A DNA stretch of 7,480 bases from Sulfurovum sp. (GTDB lineage Bacteria; Campylobacterota; Campylobacteria; Campylobacterales; Sulfurovaceae). The notes beneath the pieces were generated by a model. That model did no database searches. It saw nothing but the letters and a program-made list of their open reading frames with translations, and had not been told where the DNA came from. The stretch lies in contig JALSSQ010000285.1 of NCBI GenBank assembly GCA_026984165.1, positions 1 to 7,480 of the forward strand, read 5' to 3'. The translations under genes and the position numbers were made by a program. Of the stretch, positions 4,829-7,480 are shown in pieces (positions within the stretch are counted from its first letter, which is position 1; every line of letters begins with the position of its first letter).

Positions 4829-5105
4829 CTTTAAGCCATACTTCAAATTTTTCTGTCAGAGGAAATTCGAGTATCTTTATCTTGGAGTTTTGTCCTGTTT
4901 TGAAAATTATATCACTTTTTGGGACTTTAAAACTTTTGGAGAGAAATTTGACCAGCTCTTTGTTTGCTGCACCTTCTACTGCTGGGGCTTTGATGCGTAT
5001 CTTTATGGCATCTTCACCATACATTTCACAAAATGCATTTTTACTCGCAGCAGGTTGTGCCTTTATACGCATACTTACCTTGTCGTCATCTATCTCATAA
5101 AACAT
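4815..5105 (-). CDS. yggU: YggU/DUF167 family protein
   Basis: A 96-residue protein, the same length as E. coli YggU as I remember it. Family landmarks are VSMRIKAQPAASKNAF (10-25), IKIRIKAPAVEGAANKELVKFLSKSF (34-59, with the conserved P-x-E-G-x-A-N) and VPKSDIIFKTGQNSKIKIL (61-79). The fold is known from structures, but no molecular function is established, so none is assigned. The ATG overlaps the end of waaA by 11 bases and has GGAGAG 8 bases upstream, so the two genes are probably co-translated. The last five codons and the stop lie within the stem of the repeat element at 4738-4828, so the C-terminal residues are constrained by, or partly supplied by, that element. Confidence 0.9.
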   Translation of the reverse strand: MFYEIDDDKVSMRIKAQPAASKNAFCEMYGEDAIKIRIKAPAVEGAANKELVKFLSKSFKVPKSDIIFKTGQNSKIKILEFPLTEKFEVWLKAVTS

Positions 5106-6264
5106 CTGTTAAACTCTCCACAAGTGGTGATATATCTGTATGATATTTTAATTTTGTCCGTTTCAGTATCCCATGCTGTAAAAGTCTTCGAGAGAGATTG
5201 GACGCCTCTACTATCACTATGCTTTCTATAGCTGCAAAAATATCTACTTGATTAAAGTAATGCTTTCCAGAGATTATCTTACAGCCAAACTGCGCTGCTT
5301 CGGCCGCGTTGTGTCCGCCTATGGGTGCAAATGCCCCACCCAAAATGACAATGTCTGTAACCGCATAACAGTTTACCAACTCACCCAAAGCATCCATCAA
5401 AACGATATCATTATCTAAGCTTTCTTTTTCAGAGTACCTGTGCCAAGAGAGATTTTCTTGTTGCGAAAAATTTTCAATCAAACGTGCTACTTTGTCAAAG
5501 CGTTCAGGATGACGAGGTACGACTATGAGCTTTGCTTCTGTATTGTACTTTTTAAATGTCGAAAAGGCATCTAGTATCAATATTTCTTCACCTTCATGCG
5601 TACTTGCTGCACAAAGCATTAAGCCCGAAGGCTTCACGTATTTTTTACTTACTTTTGGTAGTTTAGAAAGCTTGATATTTCCCGTAACTACAACATCTTT
5701 TGCACCCAATGCCTCAAGACGTTCTTTGTCTAACTCTGTTTGCGCATAGACTTCATCTATCTGTTTAAATATCTGCCTATAGAGCCACCCCATACGCCGA
5801 TACTTTGGGTAAGAACGTTCAGACATTCTGGCATTAATCAGAAGTGTTTTTGCCCCTCTTCTCTTGGCTAAAGCAAAAAGCAAATACCAAAACTCTGCTT
5901 CCATCACTACCAACGCTTTTTGCCGTTTTGTCCAGTAAAAAAGTAAAGGCTCAAAAGGCAAATAACGGCTTTGTTCTGTGTATTTGGAAATGGCATTAAA
6001 CCCTGTATGGGTTGTGGTACTCATACGCAAGCTTTCTTTAGGTAAGAGCTCAATCAATGGAGCAATGGCTTTCGCCTCCCCAAAAGAGCAGGCGTGAAAC
6101 CATATGCCATCAGGCTTTAAAGGTCTGTTTTTCCATAAAAAAAATCTAGCAGGAATGGAGTTTTTGTATTTCGTTTTAAAGGAAAATAAAAAAAGAAAGG
6201 GTAATGCTATAAGATAAATAAGGAAAGAAAACAGACTATAGAGAAAGAAAAAAAATTTCTCCAT
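5095..6264 (-). CDS. waaA: 3-deoxy-D-manno-octulosonic acid transferase WaaA (KdtA)
   Basis: WaaA transfers Kdo from CMP-Kdo to lipid IVA at the inner face of the cytoplasmic membrane, the first step of LPS core synthesis (GT-B fold, family GT30). The 389-residue product has an N-terminal membrane anchor (about 3-29, Phe/Leu-rich) and then IWFHACSFGEAKA (54-66, with acidic E63 of the SxGE motif expected to be catalytic). It also has VMEAEFW (120-126), GNIKLS (195-200), AASTHEGEE (219-227), VVPRHPERF (248-256) and LGGAFAPIGGHNAAEAAQFG (308-327), all WaaA landmarks. It is somewhat shorter than the 425 residues of E. coli. The start is 14 bases after the zinc-ribbon gene with no good Shine-Dalgarno sequence, so translation may rely on coupling. 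No other ATG is available before residue 81. Confidence 0.97.
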   Translation of the reverse strand: MEKFFFFLYSLFSFLIYLIALPFLFLFSFKTKYKNSIPARFFLWKNRPLKPDGIWFHACSFGEAKAIAPLIELLPKESLRMSTTTHTGFNAISKYTEQSRYLPFEPLLFYWTKRQKALVVMEAEFWYLLFALAKRRGAKTLLINARMSERSYPKYRRMGWLYRQIFKQIDEVYAQTELDKERLEALGAKDVVVTGNIKLSKLPKVSKKYVKPSGLMLCAASTHEGEEILILDAFSTFKKYNTEAKLIVVPRHPERFDKVARLIENFSQQENLSWHRYSEKESLDNDIVLMDALGELVNCYAVTDIVILGGAFAPIGGHNAAEAAQFGCKIISGKHYFNQVDIFAAIESIVIVEASNLSRRLLQHGILKRTKLKYHTDISPLVESLTDVL

Positions 6265-6278
6265 AGCGGTACACTTTG

Positions 6279-6998
6279 TTACGCCTCAGCGCTAACAGGC
6301 TCTAGGTATAAAATACGTCCACAGTGCGGACAGTTTACAATTTCATCCGCTTTAATGATTTCTGCATAAGTTTTGTCATTAAGCTTCATGTAACATCCGT
6401 AACATGCCTGTTTTTTCACAGGCACTACCGCTGTATTACCTGCCCAAATACGGATTTTTTCATAAAATGCAAGCACTTTTTGTTCGATATTTCTACTAAG
6501 CTCTTCTCGCTTTACAAAAAGTTCACCTTTTGCTTTTTCTATCTCCGCTTTTTCTACAGAAACTACCTCTTCCATCGCTTTGTATTCTGCTTCTAACGCA
6601 GCTACTTTTTCGCTCGCTTCTTCCAGTAGTGCTTTTTTTGTTTCATTGACAGCTTGAAGTCTTTCAATCTCTTCATTGGCAAATGTCATTTTCTCTTTAG
6701 CAATATCCTCTTCCAAAGAGAGCGCTTTCATCTCTTTTTCAGTAGAGATTTCTTTGAGCTTCTTTGCATTGGCAGAGAGTTGCTCATTGAGAAGTGTGAG
6801 TTGCTCATCAAACGTTTTGATCTTTGCATCATTTTCAGCAATATCTGCATTCAGTCCATCAAGTTCGCTTTGTGCAACATCAATCTTTTTTTGAATTTTA
6901 GCTATTTTTTTATCGGCAGCTTCAAGTTGTGGTGTATAGGCATCAATCGCTTTGTCATTATTTGAAAGCTCGATAAGCTCATTTAAGTGTTTGTTCAA
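6279..6998 (-). CDS. Coiled-coil/zinc-ribbon protein, HP0958 (FlgZ) type
   Basis: A 239-residue protein with a long Glu/Lys-rich helical hairpin (about 5-180) and a C-terminal zinc ribbon with two Cys pairs, CYGC (199-202) and CPHC (223-226). The opening NKHLNELIELSNNDKAID, the SLEEDIAKEK segment and the end KKQACYGCYMKLNDKTY...CPHCGRILY agree closely with what I recall of Helicobacter pylori HP0958. HP0958 stabilises the flagellar sigma factor RpoN and binds flaA mRNA. That role is inferred here; only the architecture is seen. I start at TTG 6998-6996 because AAAGGA lies 6 bases upstream and the N-terminus then matches the family. An upstream ATG at 7100 would add 34 unrelated residues and overlap nif3. 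It lies 64 bases after nif3 and 14 before waaA. Confidence 0.9.
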   Translation of the reverse strand: MNKHLNELIELSNNDKAIDAYTPQLEAADKKIAKIQKKIDVAQSELDGLNADIAENDAKIKTFDEQLTLLNEQLSANAKKLKEISTEKEMKALSLEEDIAKEKMTFANEEIERLQAVNETKKALLEEASEKVAALEAEYKAMEEVVSVEKAEIEKAKGELFVKREELSRNIEQKVLAFYEKIRIWAGNTAVVPVKKQACYGCYMKLNDKTYAEIIKADEIVNCPHCGRILYLEPVSAEA

Positions 6999-7004
6999 TC
7001 TCTG

Positions 7005-7010
7005 TCCTTT
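7005..7010 (-). promoter_or_regulatory. Ribosome binding site fixing the TTG start of the zinc-ribbon gene
   Basis: AAAGGA on the minus strand, 6 bases before TTG 6998-6996. The same hexamer at the same distance precedes rpsP. It supports the TTG start over the upstream ATG at 7100, which would overlap the preceding gene by 38 bases. Confidence 0.75.
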
Positions 7011-7062
7011 GGGATATAGGGTACTTCTGCAACATCTGTACAGTATTTTGAAACCTACTTTA

Positions 7063-7480
7063 CTACGTTTGGGTATAAAATGGGTTTTTAGAATGCGCAA
7101 TTATAGCCAAAATAGGTAAAACTTTCAATTCTTCGTGTAAAATCTCTGCAAAAAACTTCTCAGACTCATAGTGTCCGATGTCTATCATCATCAAATCTTC
7201 ACTCATCGCTTTCATGGCATCATGGTATTTGATGTCGCCAGTCAAAAAACAATCTGCCTCCACCTCATCTATCAGTGATGCCCCTGCACCTGTGCATAGT
7301 GCTATCGAGGTAATATGCTCTTTTTTACCCACTACTTTGAGCGCAGGCAGGCTTAGCTTCTCCTTGAGATGCGCCAAAAGCTCCTCATAGTGCCAACTCC
7401 CCTTACTCATACACAAAAAAGGTTTTCGACTCTCTGCTCTAAAACCTAAAATGTTCTCAAAGACATAATAATTTAAATGG
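7063..7480 (-). CDS. NIF3/YbgI family dinuclear metal-centre protein (C-terminal part)
   Basis: The frame is open from the right edge to TAG at 7063-7065, giving about 138 codons; the start lies beyond the window. Visible family signatures are HLNYYVFENILGF near the edge, SIALCTGAGASLIDEVEADCFLTGDIKYHDAMKA, and IDIGHYESEKFF. The His of KYHDA (coded near 7220) and the His and Glu of GHYESE (coded near 7165-7180) lie in segments that bind metal in the family. NIF3/YbgI proteins are toroidal hexamers with a two-metal site; proposed activities (such as GTP cyclohydrolase I type 2 annotation) are not settled, so no reaction is assigned. An internal TTG at 7416 is not the start, because homology continues upstream of it. 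Full members are about 240-260 residues. Confidence 0.92.
   Translation of the reverse strand, partial: HLNYYVFENILGFRAESRKPFLCMSKGSWHYEELLAHLKEKLSLPALKVVGKKEHITSIALCTGAGASLIDEVEADCFLTGDIKYHDAMKAMSEDLMMIDIGHYESEKFFAEILHEELKVLPILAIIAHSKNPFYTQT

Noticed and set aside
5621..5634. AAGCC-CGAA-GGCTT hairpin resembling the CCCGAAGGG of the repeat elements
   Set aside because: It is inside waaA and encodes the ordinary KPSGL stretch. The match is short, and nothing else of the element is present.
7009..7085. Imperfect repeat TTTGGGATATAGGG / TTTGGGTATAAAATGGG around the nif3 end
   Set aside because: Short, imperfect, partly coding, and without pairing potential or a promoter fit; likely chance in AT-rich DNA.
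7414..7416. TTG as the start of the NIF3-family gene
   Set aside because: The frame stays open to the window edge and the upstream residues fit the family, so this is an internal codon of a gene cut by the edge.

Overview
The window is a compact bacterial chromosome segment with every recognisable gene on the minus strand. In transcription order (right to left) it carries the end of a NIF3-family gene, a coiled-coil/zinc-ribbon protein of the HP0958/FlgZ type, waaA (Kdo transferase), a YggU/DUF167 gene, an RluA-family pseudouridine synthase, ffh (SRP54), then rpsP, a KH-domain gene (khpA), rimM, trmD and rplS. From memory, this is the Campylobacter jejuni Cj0705-Cj0714 type of gene order. With the HP0958-like protein, the AT-rich intergenic DNA and a TATAATCGCG-like -10 box it points to Campylobacterota. 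A free-living Sulfurovum/Sulfurimonas-like relative is my best guess; the genus is not established.

Layout. 7480-7063: partial nif3. 6998-6279: zinc-ribbon protein with a TTG start. 6264-5095 and 5105-4815: waaA and yggU, overlapping by 11 bases. 4814-4486: a 329-base gene-free gap filled with structured repeats. 4485-3748: pseudouridine synthase. 3695-2337: ffh. 2336-2172: promoter and leader. 2171-120: the rpsP-khpA-rimM-trmD-rplS operon, with gaps of 4 bases or fewer and one 1-base overlap. 119-1: palindrome-rich DNA downstream of rplS.

How the genes work together. Most of the left two thirds serves translation: ribosomal proteins S16 and L19, 30S maturation (RimM), tRNA m1G37 methylation (TrmD), an RNA-binding KH protein, rRNA/tRNA pseudouridylation and co-translational membrane targeting (Ffh). 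The right third is envelope and motility related (Kdo transfer to lipid A; an HP0958-like factor) plus a NIF3-family metal protein.

The genes are ordinary; the unusual material is the 4511-4828 interval. It holds two diverged copies of an ~90-base structured element. Their long closing stems differ at four positions, all four compensated by base-pair swaps, while the other differences fall in predicted unpaired positions. One copy contains the yggU stop codon. Beside them is a 57-base near-perfect hairpin whose G-U pairs form only on the minus strand, part of which is duplicated in tandem as a 49-base unit. I do not recognise either family with certainty; they look like REP/MITE-type or structured-RNA repeats.
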